The notes: generated by a model not told the origin, from the sequence alone. Positions 24,078 to 32,451 are shown, numbered from the stretch's first letter. The stretch: 64,000 nt of DNA from an uncultured Oscillospiraceae bacterium (GCA_900546885.1 UREN01000001.1:1-64000); one strand, 5' to 3'. Translations and numbers: made by a program.

Positions 24078-25063
24078 CGCGCCACGCCCCCTTTCCTGTG
24101 CTGCCGTGAGGTAAACAGCTTGTCCAGAAAGCCGGTCAGGGCGTTCACGCCCAAAACAGCGAAACACACGCTGTTGTCATATGTGCCGAAATAGCGGAAC
24201 ATCATGGCCATAAAGCCCATCAGCAGCCCGTAGGCAAAGTGCGCCTTTGCCACCCGCGGGCGTGTGACAGGCTCGTTTACCAAAAACACGCCTGCAAACA
24301 GCAGTGTGCCGGTAAGCAGCTCATATTTCACAGACTGGTAGCGCATATACAGCTCCTGCCACGGCCAGGCAAGGCCCACGTCGCCAATGCGCGGGAAGAA
24401 AAACGCCACGCACACAATGGAGAGGAAGAAACCCGCCGGAATGGACACCGTAATATCGCGCCGCACCCACAAATACAGCGCGCAGGCAATAATCACCAGC
24501 ACAGACGTTGTGCCAATGGCGCCCGCATAGTTGCCCAGCACCAAATCCAGCGCGCGAAGGTTGGGTGTGCCGCCCGCGCGCAGCGCCATGGCGGGCGATT
24601 CCACCAGCGTGGCATTCTGCGTGCTGGCAATGGTAAGCTGTGTGAAGGGCGCCGGGTAGCGGAACACCTGCTGCGGCCAGCTTACCGCAACCACCGCATA
24701 GCCCAGCGCAGAGGGATTGAAGGGGTATTCGCCCCAGCCGCCGAACGCCTCTTTGCCCAGCACCACGCCCACGGCCACAGCCACAATCACAATATAATAG
24801 CTTACCGACGCAGGCAGCATCATGGTGGTGACAAGCGCCATGGGAATGCTGGAATTTTCGGCAGAATCGTGCGTGCGGCCGCGCATCCACGCCGTGAGGT
24901 GGTCGCACACCACAGCCGTGGCCACGGCCACACAGCACATCACAGCGGGCCGCCCGCCGTACAAATAACAGGCCACCACCAAAAGCGGCAGCATCATAAA
25001 GATGATGTCACGGTTTGCCTCGCGCGCGGGCGGCGCACTGGGCAGGCTGTAAGTACCGTTCAT
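24074..25063 (-). CDS. RnfD-like membrane subunit lacking the flavinylation site
   Basis: The 329-residue protein has about ten membrane helices and RnfD/NqrB landmarks: 'EAFGGWGEYPFNPSALGYAV' near 105-125, 'GNYAGAIGTTSVLVI' near 190 and 'NEPVTRPRVAK' near 265. In RnfD an S-G-A-T motif carries FMN on its threonine. The aligned stretch here reads 'VESPAMAL' near 165, and no S-G-A-T occurs anywhere in the chain. It begins 18 bp after rpe, and its last 4 bp overlap the rnfE-like gene. Function is open: redox, transport or assembly. Confidence 0.86.
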   Translation of the reverse strand: MNGTYSLPSAPPAREANRDIIFMMLPLLVVACYLYGGRPAVMCCVAVATAVVCDHLTAWMRGRTHDSAENSSIPMALVTTMMLPASVSYYIVIVAVAVGVVLGKEAFGGWGEYPFNPSALGYAVVAVSWPQQVFRYPAPFTQLTIASTQNATLVESPAMALRAGGTPNLRALDLVLGNYAGAIGTTSVLVIIACALYLWVRRDITVSIPAGFFLSIVCVAFFFPRIGDVGLAWPWQELYMRYQSVKYELLTGTLLFAGVFLVNEPVTRPRVAKAHFAYGLLMGFMAMMFRYFGTYDNSVCFAVLGVNALTGFLDKLFTSRQHRKGGVAR

Positions 25064-25081
25064 CGTGTCGCCTCTTTCCGG

Positions 25082-25750
25082 TCAGATTTTTGCCGCTTCA
25101 CAGGCGGCGCGCAAAGCCTTCACCGCAGCGGCAGGGTCTGGCGCGCCAAACACGGCGCTGCCCGCCACCAGCGCGTTCGCGCCCGCGGCGGCGCACTGGG
25201 CGCCGGTGGCCTCCTGAATGCCGCCGTCCACTTCCAAAATCAGGCCCTGCTTGCCGCGCGCTTCGGCCGCGCTGTGCAAAAAGCGCAGCTTGTCCAGCGC
25301 CTGCGGCATAAACTTCTGGCCGCCAAAGCCAGGCTCTACACTCATCACCAGCACAAGGTCCAGCTCGTCCAAATACGGCAGCACCGCTTCGGGCGAAGTG
25401 GCCGGCTTGATGGAAAGCCCCGCCAGCACGCCCTGCGCGCGGATGGCGCGCAGCGTCTGGCGCACGTCGCTTTTTGCCTCCAGATGAAAGGTGATGGCGT
25501 TCGCCCCCGCCTTTGCAAACTGGGGAACATACTCCAGCGGGCGCTCAATCATCAAATGCACATCATAAAAAGCGTCCAGGTCTTTGGCAAGCCCCGCCAG
25601 CACAGGGATGCCCAACGAGATGTTCGGCACAAAAATGCCGTCCATCACGTCCACATGCAGCATGTCGGCCCCTGCCTGCACCACGCGCCGGCAGCTCTCG
25701 CCAAGCCTTGCAAAATCTGCCGACAAAATGGAAGGTGATATCCGTATCAT
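25082..25750 (-). CDS. rpe: Ribulose-phosphate 3-epimerase
   Basis: The 222-residue TIM-barrel enzyme interconverts ribulose-5-phosphate and xylulose-5-phosphate. Motifs are intact: SPSILSADFARLGE near 5, 'LHVDVMDGIFVPNIS' near 31 (metal-binding His and Asp), 'HLMIERP' near 65, 'SVEPGFGGQKFMP' near 136, and 'EVDGGI' near 172. It has its own promoter after the HtrA stop and is the first gene of the set with the Rnf-like trio. Most genomes place rpe elsewhere (near rsgA and prpC), so this linkage is unusual. Confidence 0.97.
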   Translation of the reverse strand: MIRISPSILSADFARLGESCRRVVQAGADMLHVDVMDGIFVPNISLGIPVLAGLAKDLDAFYDVHLMIERPLEYVPQFAKAGANAITFHLEAKSDVRQTLRAIRAQGVLAGLSIKPATSPEAVLPYLDELDLVLVMSVEPGFGGQKFMPQALDKLRFLHSAAEARGKQGLILEVDGGIQEATGAQCAAAGANALVAGSAVFGAPDPAAAVKALRAACEAAKI

Positions 25751-25855
25751 ACCTTGCGCCCCCCGCTTCCCGTTGTTTCAAAGTTTCCGGCCGCCGTGCC
25801 ATGCCGCGGCCAATATGGCCCACACCGCACACAGGGCACCGCAGGCCATTTTTGT

Positions 25856-25884
25856 ATTGTACCGCATCTGCCCAAGAAAAGCAA
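25856..25884 (-). promoter_or_regulatory. Promoter of the rpe-rnfDEA-like operon
   Basis: On the minus strand TTGCTT (25884-25879) and TACAAT (25861-25856) are 17 bp apart, within the gap after the HtrA gene. Confidence 0.55.
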
Positions 25885-25889
25885 ACGCC

Positions 25890-27086
25890 TTAGCCCTCTT
25901 CCAGGCTCTCTACCAGGGCGGCATCCACCTCTATGACGCTGCCGCTGCCATATTTCTGCACTTTCAGGTGCACAGTTTCGCCCAGCTTATGGCTCTGCAC
26001 CACGGCGCTCAGGTCCGCCGCGGTCTCCATCACCTGGCCGTCCGCTTCCAGGATGATATCCCCCACCGTCACATCACTGCGCACAAGGTCGCTGTTGGCG
26101 GCAATTTCCGAGATGTAAAGCCCCTGTGCGGGCAAGCCATTGGGCGGGCCGTTCACGCCCGTGAGGGCGATGACGGTTACGCCAAGCACGCCGCGGTCCC
26201 GCACATAGCCGTATGCAATCAGGTTTTCCACCACAGGCTGCGCGGTGCGCGTGGGGATGGCAAAGCAGATGCCCTCAAAAAAGGCGCTGTTCATGCGGGC
26301 AGAGTTGATGCCCACCACCTGGCCAAAGCGGTTTACCAGCGCGCCGCCGGAGTTGCCGGGGTTGATGGCCGCATCCGTCTGAATCAGCGACATGGTGACG
26401 TCGCGGCCGCCAACGGTGACTGTAACCTCCCGGTCCAGCCCAGAGATGACCCCCTGGGTCACCGTCCCGTCAAATTGCCCGGCGGCATTGCCAATGGCCA
26501 CAGCGCGCTCGCCCACGGCAAGGGCGCCGGAATCGCCGAATTCCGCGGGCACAAGGCCTTCCCCGGCCACTTTAATTACCGCAAGGTCTGTTTTTTCGTC
26601 CACGCCAATTATGCGCGCGTCCATCTCGGTGCCGTCGGCAAACAGCACATTGATGCCGGACGCCCCCTCCACCACATGGGCGTTGGTAATGATATACCCG
26701 TCTTGCGTCAGCACAACACCGCTGCCCATGGAAGAAGGCGCGAGGGAATCCTGCTCATAAATATGAACAGACACCACACTGGGCGCCACGCGCTGGGCAA
26801 TTTCCGCCGTGGTGAGGCCGCCATCGGCCGTCTCTGGCAAATCGTCCAGCTGCATGGTCACAGGCTTTTCGCCGCCGGCGTCCGGCTGGCTGGCCGGCAC
26901 CCCGGCGGCAAGCCGCCACACCAGGCCACCCAGGGCCACAATGGCCGCCAGAGCCAGGCACAGCAGCGTCACCGTCACGCTCAGCGCCCAGCGCGGCGTG
27001 TGCGTGTGGCGCGGCCGGGTGCCCTGTGCGCCGTGCACCGGCGCAGCCTCTTCACTGCCCGTCTGCCGGGTCTGCTCCTGCTCCAT
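25890..27086 (-). CDS. HtrA/DegP-like serine protease with PDZ domain (second copy)
   Basis: The 398-residue protein has a short charged N-terminus, one membrane helix (about 34-57), a trypsin-like domain with His (TNAHVVEG), Asp (EKTDLAVIK) and Ser (INPGNSGGA), and a PDZ domain near 295-390. It overlaps the histidine kinase gene by 35 bp, so both are translated from one mRNA. By analogy with CssRS-HtrA of Bacillus, the two-component system probably drives this protease under secretion or envelope stress. That link is inferred from gene order only. Its copy at 19880-21133 is not in this operon. Confidence 0.95.
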   Translation of the reverse strand: MEQEQTRQTGSEEAAPVHGAQGTRPRHTHTPRWALSVTVTLLCLALAAIVALGGLVWRLAAGVPASQPDAGGEKPVTMQLDDLPETADGGLTTAEIAQRVAPSVVSVHIYEQDSLAPSSMGSGVVLTQDGYIITNAHVVEGASGINVLFADGTEMDARIIGVDEKTDLAVIKVAGEGLVPAEFGDSGALAVGERAVAIGNAAGQFDGTVTQGVISGLDREVTVTVGGRDVTMSLIQTDAAINPGNSGGALVNRFGQVVGINSARMNSAFFEGICFAIPTRTAQPVVENLIAYGYVRDRGVLGVTVIALTGVNGPPNGLPAQGLYISEIAANSDLVRSDVTVGDIILEADGQVMETAADLSAVVQSHKLGETVHLKVQKYGSGSVIEVDAALVESLEEG

Positions 27087-28581
27087 CTTCCGGCCCCCCT
27101 TTCAGCCTTTCCGGCCCTGTTTTCTCTTTTTCGCCCTTTTCTCGGCGCTTTTGCGGTTTCTGCCCCGCGGGAAGCGTGAACAGGAACTCTGTATACTCGC
27201 CCGCTTTGCTGTCGGCCCATATCTTCCCGCCGGACAAATTCACCAGCACCTTGCAGATATGCAGGCCCAGCCCGGCGCCGGATGTGTTCAGCCCGCGGCT
27301 TTTGTCCTCTTTATAAAACCGGTCGAACACATGGGGCAGCGCCTCGGGCGCAATGCCCTCGCCCGTGTTGCGCACGGCCACGGTGACAGCGCCCTTGCTT
27401 TGCGTGACAGAAAAGCGGATTTCGCCGCCCACGCCGCAGAATTTGATGGCGTTATCCACCAGGTTGTACACCACCTGGTACACAAGGTCTTCATCGGCAT
27501 ACACCATCGTTTTGGAGGGCGCAAAGCCCGTAATTTGGATGCTGTTTGCCTCAATGCGCTGCTCGGCAGCGAACACCACGCCGGTGATGGTTTGCCAGAT
27601 GTCATAGCTGTGGGCGTTCACTTTATATTCGCCCGCCTCCAGCTTTGTGATGTCCAGCATATTTTTGATAAGCCGCGTCAGGCGGCCCACTTCCTGCGAG
27701 ACAATCTCCAGATAATGCTGGTGGTTCTCGGGCGGGATGGTTCCGTCCAGCATCCCATCCACAAAGCCCTTCACAGTCGTCATGGGCGTGCGCAGCTCGT
27801 GCGCAATATTGCCCATAAAGCTGTAGCGCGAAGAATCGATTTTCTCCAAATTTTCCGCCATGCGGTTAAACGTGGCGGCCAGCTGCGCCACCTCATCGTC
27901 CCCCTCTACCGGCACCCGGGCGGCAAAATCGCCGTTGCCGAATTTCTGCGCCGCGTCCGAAATGCGGCGCAGCGGGGTTGTCATGTGCGAGGTAAGCACA
28001 ATGGACAGCACGCTGGACACCAGCAGCATCAGCCCTGCCGACAGAATAAACATGGAAAACAGGTTTGCAATATATTCGTTCAGCCGCCGCGCATCTGAAG
28101 AGGCAAAGGCATAGCCGCTGGCGCCGTTTTCGCCAATGGGCTTGCAGGCCACATAGTGGCGTGTTCCAAACAGCCCGTCCAGGGTTCCAAGCTCGGTATA
28201 AGTGCCGCGGCTTGCCGCGCTGGCCAGCACGCGGGGCGAAATAGCCTGCCCCAGGTAGTTTTCCTCCTCGCCCTGGGTGCTGCACACCACAACCACGCCG
28301 TCTGCGTCCGTCAAAAAGATCTGGCCGCCGGACGCACGCGCCGTAATGAGAATCTCGCGCTTAATGGCCTCCACGGCCTCCTCATCCCCCGGGGCGGCGC
28401 TGCCCCCTGCCTCCTGCAGGATGCGAATGGTGTTGTCTACAGTGGCCAGCAGGTTTTCATCGTTTTCCGTGCGGAAATAGCCCATGGCCAGGTACATCTG
28501 AATAAACCACATCAGCGCCACGCCGCACACCAGCAAGAACGCCGTGGAATAGAAATAGCGCGTGGTAATGCTTTTTCTCAC
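27052..28581 (-). CDS. Two-component sensor histidine kinase
   Basis: The 509-residue kinase has a membrane helix near 8-30, an extracytoplasmic sensor region (about 31-165), a second helix (about 168-192), a HAMP linker, the phospho-accepting histidine in IAHELRTPMT near 265, and an ATPase domain (DNAIKF, NTGEGI, SGAGLGLH). The start is a GTG, with GAAGGGGG upstream. The last 35 residues are charged and low in complexity, and their codons overlap the HtrA start. It follows its response regulator by 49 bp. The sensed signal is unknown. Confidence 0.93.
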   Translation of the reverse strand: MRKSITTRYFYSTAFLLVCGVALMWFIQMYLAMGYFRTENDENLLATVDNTIRILQEAGGSAAPGDEEAVEAIKREILITARASGGQIFLTDADGVVVVCSTQGEEENYLGQAISPRVLASAASRGTYTELGTLDGLFGTRHYVACKPIGENGASGYAFASSDARRLNEYIANLFSMFILSAGLMLLVSSVLSIVLTSHMTTPLRRISDAAQKFGNGDFAARVPVEGDDEVAQLAATFNRMAENLEKIDSSRYSFMGNIAHELRTPMTTVKGFVDGMLDGTIPPENHQHYLEIVSQEVGRLTRLIKNMLDITKLEAGEYKVNAHSYDIWQTITGVVFAAEQRIEANSIQITGFAPSKTMVYADEDLVYQVVYNLVDNAIKFCGVGGEIRFSVTQSKGAVTVAVRNTGEGIAPEALPHVFDRFYKEDKSRGLNTSGAGLGLHICKVLVNLSGGKIWADSKAGEYTEFLFTLPAGQKPQKRREKGEKEKTGPERLKGGPEDGAGADPADGQ

Positions 28582-28630
28582 CGGCCCGCGCCCCCTTCCC
28601 CGGCGTGCCGTGACGCCGGTTTTGCTCTGC

Positions 28631-29320
28631 TCAGTCTTTCACCTCAAATTTATAGCCCACGCCCCAAACGGTCTTCAGGCCCCATGCGTCCGAAGCGCCC
28701 TCCAGCTTTTCACGCAGGCGCTTCACATGTACGTCGATGGTGCGGGAATCGCCATAATATTCAAACCCCCACACCTCGTCCAGCAGCTGGTCGCGCGTGA
28801 ACACGCGGTTGGGGTGGCTGGCAAGGTAATACAGCAGCTCCAGCTCTTTGGGCGGGGCCTCTACCGTCTTGCCCTTCACTTTCAGCTCGTAGCGCGCCAG
28901 GTCCACCGAGAGGTTGTCGTATGTGATAAGCCCTTCGCGCGCCTGCTCTGCCGGCGCGCAGCGGCGCAGCACCGCCTTGATGCGCGCCACCACCTCTTTT
29001 GAATCAAACGGCTTTACCACATAGTCGTCGGCGCCAAGTTCCAGCCCCAGCACCTTGTCAAACGTCTCGCCCTTTGCCGTAAGCATAATCACCGGTGTGT
29101 TGCCCTTTTCGCGTATTTTCCGGCACACTTCCCAGCCGTCCATTTTCGGCATCATCACGTCCAGCAGAACAAGGTTTGGCTTTTCGCGCTCGAACGCCTC
29201 GAACGCGGCCTCGCCGTCATATGCCTGCGTGACGGCATACCCCTCTTTTTCCAGATACAGCCGCAGCAGTTCACAGATATTCTTGTCGTCGTCCACAATC
29301 AGGATTTTTTCCCCTGCCAT
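28631..29320 (-). CDS. OmpR-family response regulator
   Basis: The 229-residue regulator has a receiver domain with the acidic pocket (IVDDDKN near 8), the phosphorylated aspartate in LVLLDVMMPKMDG near 52, the switch threonine in MLTAKG and lysine in VVKPF near 105, then a winged-helix DNA-binding domain (about 130-227, ending VWGVGYKFE). The start at 29320 has AAAAAAGGAGG upstream. It leads the operon with the histidine kinase and HtrA. A dyad at 29401-29417 in its upstream region may be its own site. Confidence 0.95.
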   Translation of the reverse strand: MAGEKILIVDDDKNICELLRLYLEKEGYAVTQAYDGEAAFEAFEREKPNLVLLDVMMPKMDGWEVCRKIREKGNTPVIMLTAKGETFDKVLGLELGADDYVVKPFDSKEVVARIKAVLRRCAPAEQAREGLITYDNLSVDLARYELKVKGKTVEAPPKELELLYYLASHPNRVFTRDQLLDEVWGFEYYGDSRTIDVHVKRLREKLEGASDAWGLKTVWGVGYKFEVKD

Positions 29321-29400
29321 GCCGTCGCCTCCTTTTTTGCACGCCCCGCACACCCGGCGCAGGGCACAAAACACCATGTTATCAAAATACTTTTTCATTA

Positions 29401-29417
29401 TACACGATAATTGTGTA
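29401..29417. promoter_or_regulatory. Candidate operator upstream of the response regulator
   Basis: TACAC-N7-GTGTA is a perfect 5-bp dyad between the divergent response-regulator and ychF genes. On the minus strand a TATAAT-like -10 (29403-29398) lies next to it. Autoregulation is a guess. Confidence 0.35.
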
Positions 29418-29457
29418 CAAAAAAAGTATTTCTGCCGTTTCGCACCGGAAACCGCAG

Positions 29458-29486
29458 TTGCGCGCGGGCCCCGCTTTGTTTATAAT
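29458..29486 (+). promoter_or_regulatory. Promoter of ychF-mtnN
   Basis: TTGCGC (29458-29463) and TATAAT (29481-29486) are 17 bp apart, about 36 bp upstream of ychF. Confidence 0.65.
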
Positions 29487-29521
29487 AAGAAAGAACATTA
29501 CCGGAAAAGAGGAACAATGTT

Positions 29522-30631
29522 ATGAAACTGGGCATTCTGGGGCTTCCCAACGTGGGCAAATCCACTTTGTTCAATGCCATCACCAACGCCGGGGCGGGGG
29601 CGGCAAATTACCCGTTCTGCACCATCGAACCCAATGTCGGCGTGGTGCCCGTGCCGGACGCACGGCTGGACAAGCTGGCCGAAATATGGCAGACCAACAA
29701 AAAAACGCCTGCCATTGTGGAATTTGTTGATATTGCCGGTCTTGTAAAAGGCGCCTCGAAAGGCGAGGGGCTTGGCAACAAGTTTTTGGGCAACATTCGC
29801 GAATGCGATGCCCTGGTGCATGTGGTGCGCTGTTTTGACGGCACAGATATTGTGCATGTGGAGGGCAGCGTAGACCCTGTGCGCGACATTGAGACCATTG
29901 ACACCGAGCTGATTTTAAGCGACTTGGAAGTGGTGGAAAACCGCCTTGCCAAAATGGAGAAGGCCGGCAAAACGGGCGACAAAAAGGCCGCGGCGGCCGC
30001 CGCCTGGCTGGCCCCCCTGGCCCAGCACCTGGGCCAGGGCAAAAACGCCCGCACGTTTGCCTTTGACGAAGAGGATGACGAGCAGGCGGCCATGGTGCGC
30101 GAGATGGGCCTGCTGACCAAAAAGCCCATCATCTATGCCGCCAACATGAGCGAGGACGACCTTCTGGGCGGCATGCAGGAAAACCCGCACTATCAAACCG
30201 TGAAGCGGCTGGCCGAGGGCGAAGGGGCAAAGTGCATCCCCATCTGCGCCAAAACGGAAGAGGACATTGCCGATTATTCCCCCGAGGAAAAAAAGGCTTT
30301 TCTGGCAGAAATGGGCATTGAGGCCACCGGCCTCGACAACCTCATCCAGGCCAGTTACAGCCTGCTGGGGCTCATCAGCTTCCTGACGGATGGCAAAAAA
30401 GAGTGCCGCGCATGGACCATTCGCGCCGGCACCAAGGCCCCGCAGGCCGCAGGCAAAATCCATTCCGATTTCGAGCGCGGCTTCATCCGCGCGTCGGTGG
30501 TCGCCTATGACGATTTCGCTGCGTGCGGCTTCAGCATGGCCACCGTAAAGGCCAAGGGCCTGCAGCGCACCGAGGGCAAGGAATATGTGGTAAAAGACGG
30601 CGACATCATTGAATTTCTGTTCAATGTATAA
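29522..30631 (+). CDS. ychF: Ribosome-associated ATPase/GTPase YchF (OLA1 family)
   Basis: The 369-residue protein has G1 GLPNVGKST at residue 6, 'FVDIAGLVKGAS' (G3) near 68, a coiled-coil insertion (about 125-170), and a C-terminal TGS domain (about 280-369). YchF binds the 50S ribosome and 70S particles and is linked to oxidative stress control. The start uses AGAGGAAC. It precedes mtnN by 38 bp and the two are probably one transcript. Confidence 0.97.
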   Translation: MKLGILGLPNVGKSTLFNAITNAGAGAANYPFCTIEPNVGVVPVPDARLDKLAEIWQTNKKTPAIVEFVDIAGLVKGASKGEGLGNKFLGNIRECDALVHVVRCFDGTDIVHVEGSVDPVRDIETIDTELILSDLEVVENRLAKMEKAGKTGDKKAAAAAAWLAPLAQHLGQGKNARTFAFDEEDDEQAAMVREMGLLTKKPIIYAANMSEDDLLGGMQENPHYQTVKRLAEGEGAKCIPICAKTEEDIADYSPEEKKAFLAEMGIEATGLDNLIQASYSLLGLISFLTDGKKECRAWTIRAGTKAPQAAGKIHSDFERGFIRASVVAYDDFAACGFSMATVKAKGLQRTEGKEYVVKDGDIIEFLFNV

Positions 30632-30669
30632 TTGCCCGCCGCCGGAACCCGAAAAGGAGCATTGATTGT

Positions 30670-31356
30670 ATGGATATCATTGGCCTGATGGGCGCCATGG
30701 AGGATGAAATTGCCCCTCTGGCAGCCTGCATGGTGGCAAAAGAAAGCACCTCCCTTGGCGGCATCCGCTTTACCAGCGGCCTGCTGGGCGGCAAAAAGGT
30801 GGTGCTGTGCTGTGCCGGCATGGGCAAGGCACAGGCTGCGGCTGCTACACAGCTGCTGTGCACCCATTTTGGGGCCACGGCCATTGTGTTTTCCGGCATT
30901 GCCGGCAACATGACAGACAAAATTGGCGTGGGCGATGTGTGCCTGGGCGGTACGCTGGTTTACCACGACGGCGAGCCGCGCATGTTTGCCGAGACATACC
31001 CCCACCAGCAGGAATTTCACTCGGACGCGCGCCTGCTGGCCGCAGCCGCCTCAGCCTGCGAAGTGGCCGGGGTAAAACATATCGTAGGCAAAATTGCCAC
31101 CGGAGACCGGTTTGTGGGCGACAAGGCCACCAAAGAGGCCATTGCCGCAAAATGCGCGCCCGATTGCGTGGAGATGGAGGGGGCGGCCGTGGCGCACATT
31201 GCAGCAAAGAACAACGTGCCGTTCGTCATTCTGCGCGCCATGAGCGACAACGCAGATGAAAGCGCATATGAAACGCTGGTGGTAAAACAGTTTGATGTGG
31301 GCGAATATTGCCGCACCGCCGCCAAAATCAGCGCCGCCCTCATTGCGGCACTGTAA
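30670..31356 (+). CDS. mtnN: 5'-methylthioadenosine/S-adenosylhomocysteine nucleosidase
   Basis: The 228-residue enzyme hydrolyses MTA and SAH, and supplies S-ribosylhomocysteine for methionine recycling and autoinducer-2. Its signatures are GLMGAMEDEI at residue 5, 'VFSGIAGNM' near 75, 'TGDRFVG' near 148, 'CVEMEGAAVAH' near 170 and 'RAMSDNADE' near 195 (catalytic aspartate). The start follows AAAAGGAG. A terminator at 31368-31399 ends the transcript. No luxS was seen in this window. Confidence 0.96.
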   Translation: MDIIGLMGAMEDEIAPLAACMVAKESTSLGGIRFTSGLLGGKKVVLCCAGMGKAQAAAATQLLCTHFGATAIVFSGIAGNMTDKIGVGDVCLGGTLVYHDGEPRMFAETYPHQQEFHSDARLLAAAASACEVAGVKHIVGKIATGDRFVGDKATKEAIAAKCAPDCVEMEGAAVAHIAAKNNVPFVILRAMSDNADESAYETLVVKQFDVGEYCRTAAKISAALIAAL

Positions 31357-31367
31357 CCGCAAAAAAC

Positions 31368-31402
31368 AAACGGCACAGCCCCGCGGGGCTGTGCCGTTTT
31401 CC
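31368..31402. terminator. Bidirectional terminator after mtnN
   Basis: AAACGGCACAGCCCC (31368-31382) and GGGGCTGTGCCGTTT (31385-31399) form a perfect 15-bp stem with a 2-nt spacer, and T-runs on both strands. Confidence 0.88.
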
Positions 31403-31432
31403 ATTTTCAGGCGCAAAGGCCCGCCATGCCGG

Positions 31433-32161
31433 CTATGGAATGTCAAACGCGTAGCGGCTGGCGACAATGAAGTTATCTGACACGGTTACCGGCCTGCCGT
31501 TTTCCAGCGTAAGGCACGAGCGCATCTCAAACAGCGGCTCGCCCTCCGGCACGCCAAGCAGGCGGGCGTTTTCGGCGTCTGCCCGCACCATCTCCAAATG
31601 GCAGGTGCTTGTGCCCACGGGGCACAGGCCCTTGCGCTGCAAAAGCGGGTACAGAGGGGCGTTTAAATTTTCCTTTTGCAAAAACGCATACGGCTCGTAG
31701 GGGTATATGGCGTTCTCTACCATCACGGGTTCTGCGTCCGCCGTAAGCAGGCGCTGCGTCTGCAGCACCCGCGCCCCGGCAGCAAGGCCAAACTGCTGCT
31801 GTTCCTCCGGCGTGGCTCTGCGCGCCGCGCAGGCCAGCAGCCGGTGCGCCGCGCGCATACCGCACTTGTCACAGGCGTCCTGAAAACTCAACACGTTCAC
31901 AATTTTGCGGTGAAGCTTCGGCTTCGAGACAAACGTCCCCTTGCCCTGTTTGCGCACCAGGCAGCCCTGGCCGCACAGCTCGTCCACAGCCGTGCGCACC
32001 GTGCGGCGGCTTACCTGGTAGTGCTCCATCAGTTCCTGCTCGCTGGGCAGCCTGTCGCCTGCCTTCAGCTCGCCCGCTTCTATTTTCTGCTTGATGCCTT
32101 CCAAAATCTGCCTGTATAACGGAATGGTAGATTGCCGCAAACGGCCTGCGCTTTGTTCCAT
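31433..32161 (-). CDS. GntR-family regulator with UTRA domain (HutC group), second copy
   Basis: The 242-residue protein has an N-terminal winged helix (about 12-80, MEHYQVSRRTVRTAVDEL) and a UTRA domain (about 95-240, 'VLQTQRLLTADAEPVM'). It faces the NagB-like and kinase genes and probably represses them. The start at 32161 was chosen because earlier codons (in-frame at 32203) lie in the AT-rich upstream region and lack a good ribosome site. The ligand is probably a sugar phosphate, by family habit. Confidence 0.9.
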   Translation of the reverse strand: MEQSAGRLRQSTIPLYRQILEGIKQKIEAGELKAGDRLPSEQELMEHYQVSRRTVRTAVDELCGQGCLVRKQGKGTFVSKPKLHRKIVNVLSFQDACDKCGMRAAHRLLACAARRATPEEQQQFGLAAGARVLQTQRLLTADAEPVMVENAIYPYEPYAFLQKENLNAPLYPLLQRKGLCPVGTSTCHLEMVRADAENARLLGVPEGEPLFEMRSCLTLENGRPVTVSDNFIVASRYAFDIP

Positions 32162-32404
32162 GTTCTCGTCCCTTTTCCCAACAGGCGGCAATTCTGCACA
32201 CAAACAAGGCGGCCCTGCCGCCTTTGCCTGCTGGCCGCACTATTTTGGGGATATCATAGCATACCCTGTATTGCTTTTCAAGAAAGGCGCCTGGCATTGT
32301 CAGCTTTTTTCATCCGTTTTGAGTTGTCTCTCCGGTTCTATTGGTAAGAGCGCACAAAACGTGCCGCAGATATTTAGTAAAATGCCTATTTCATTGCACA
32401 TCGC

Positions 32405-32433
32405 TTGAAAAGAGGCATTTTGGCCTTTATACT
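32405..32433 (+). promoter_or_regulatory. Promoter of the NagB-like/kinase operon
   Basis: TTGAAA (32405-32410) and TATACT (32428-32433) are 17 bp apart, about 80 bp upstream of the first gene. Confidence 0.7.
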
Positions 32434-32451
32434 TATAACGTAACATAACGT
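32427..32451. promoter_or_regulatory. Candidate operator overlapping the -10 region
   Basis: TTATA-CT-TATAA (32427-32438) is a 12-bp dyad on the -10 box, and TAACGT is repeated directly at 32436-32441 and 32446-32451 near the start point. A repressor such as the divergent GntR could bind here. Confidence 0.4.

Noticed and set aside
22822-25063. Ordinary electron-transport Rnf complex
   Set aside because: The redox residues of all three subunits are changed and rnfB, rnfC and rnfG are absent from the locus.
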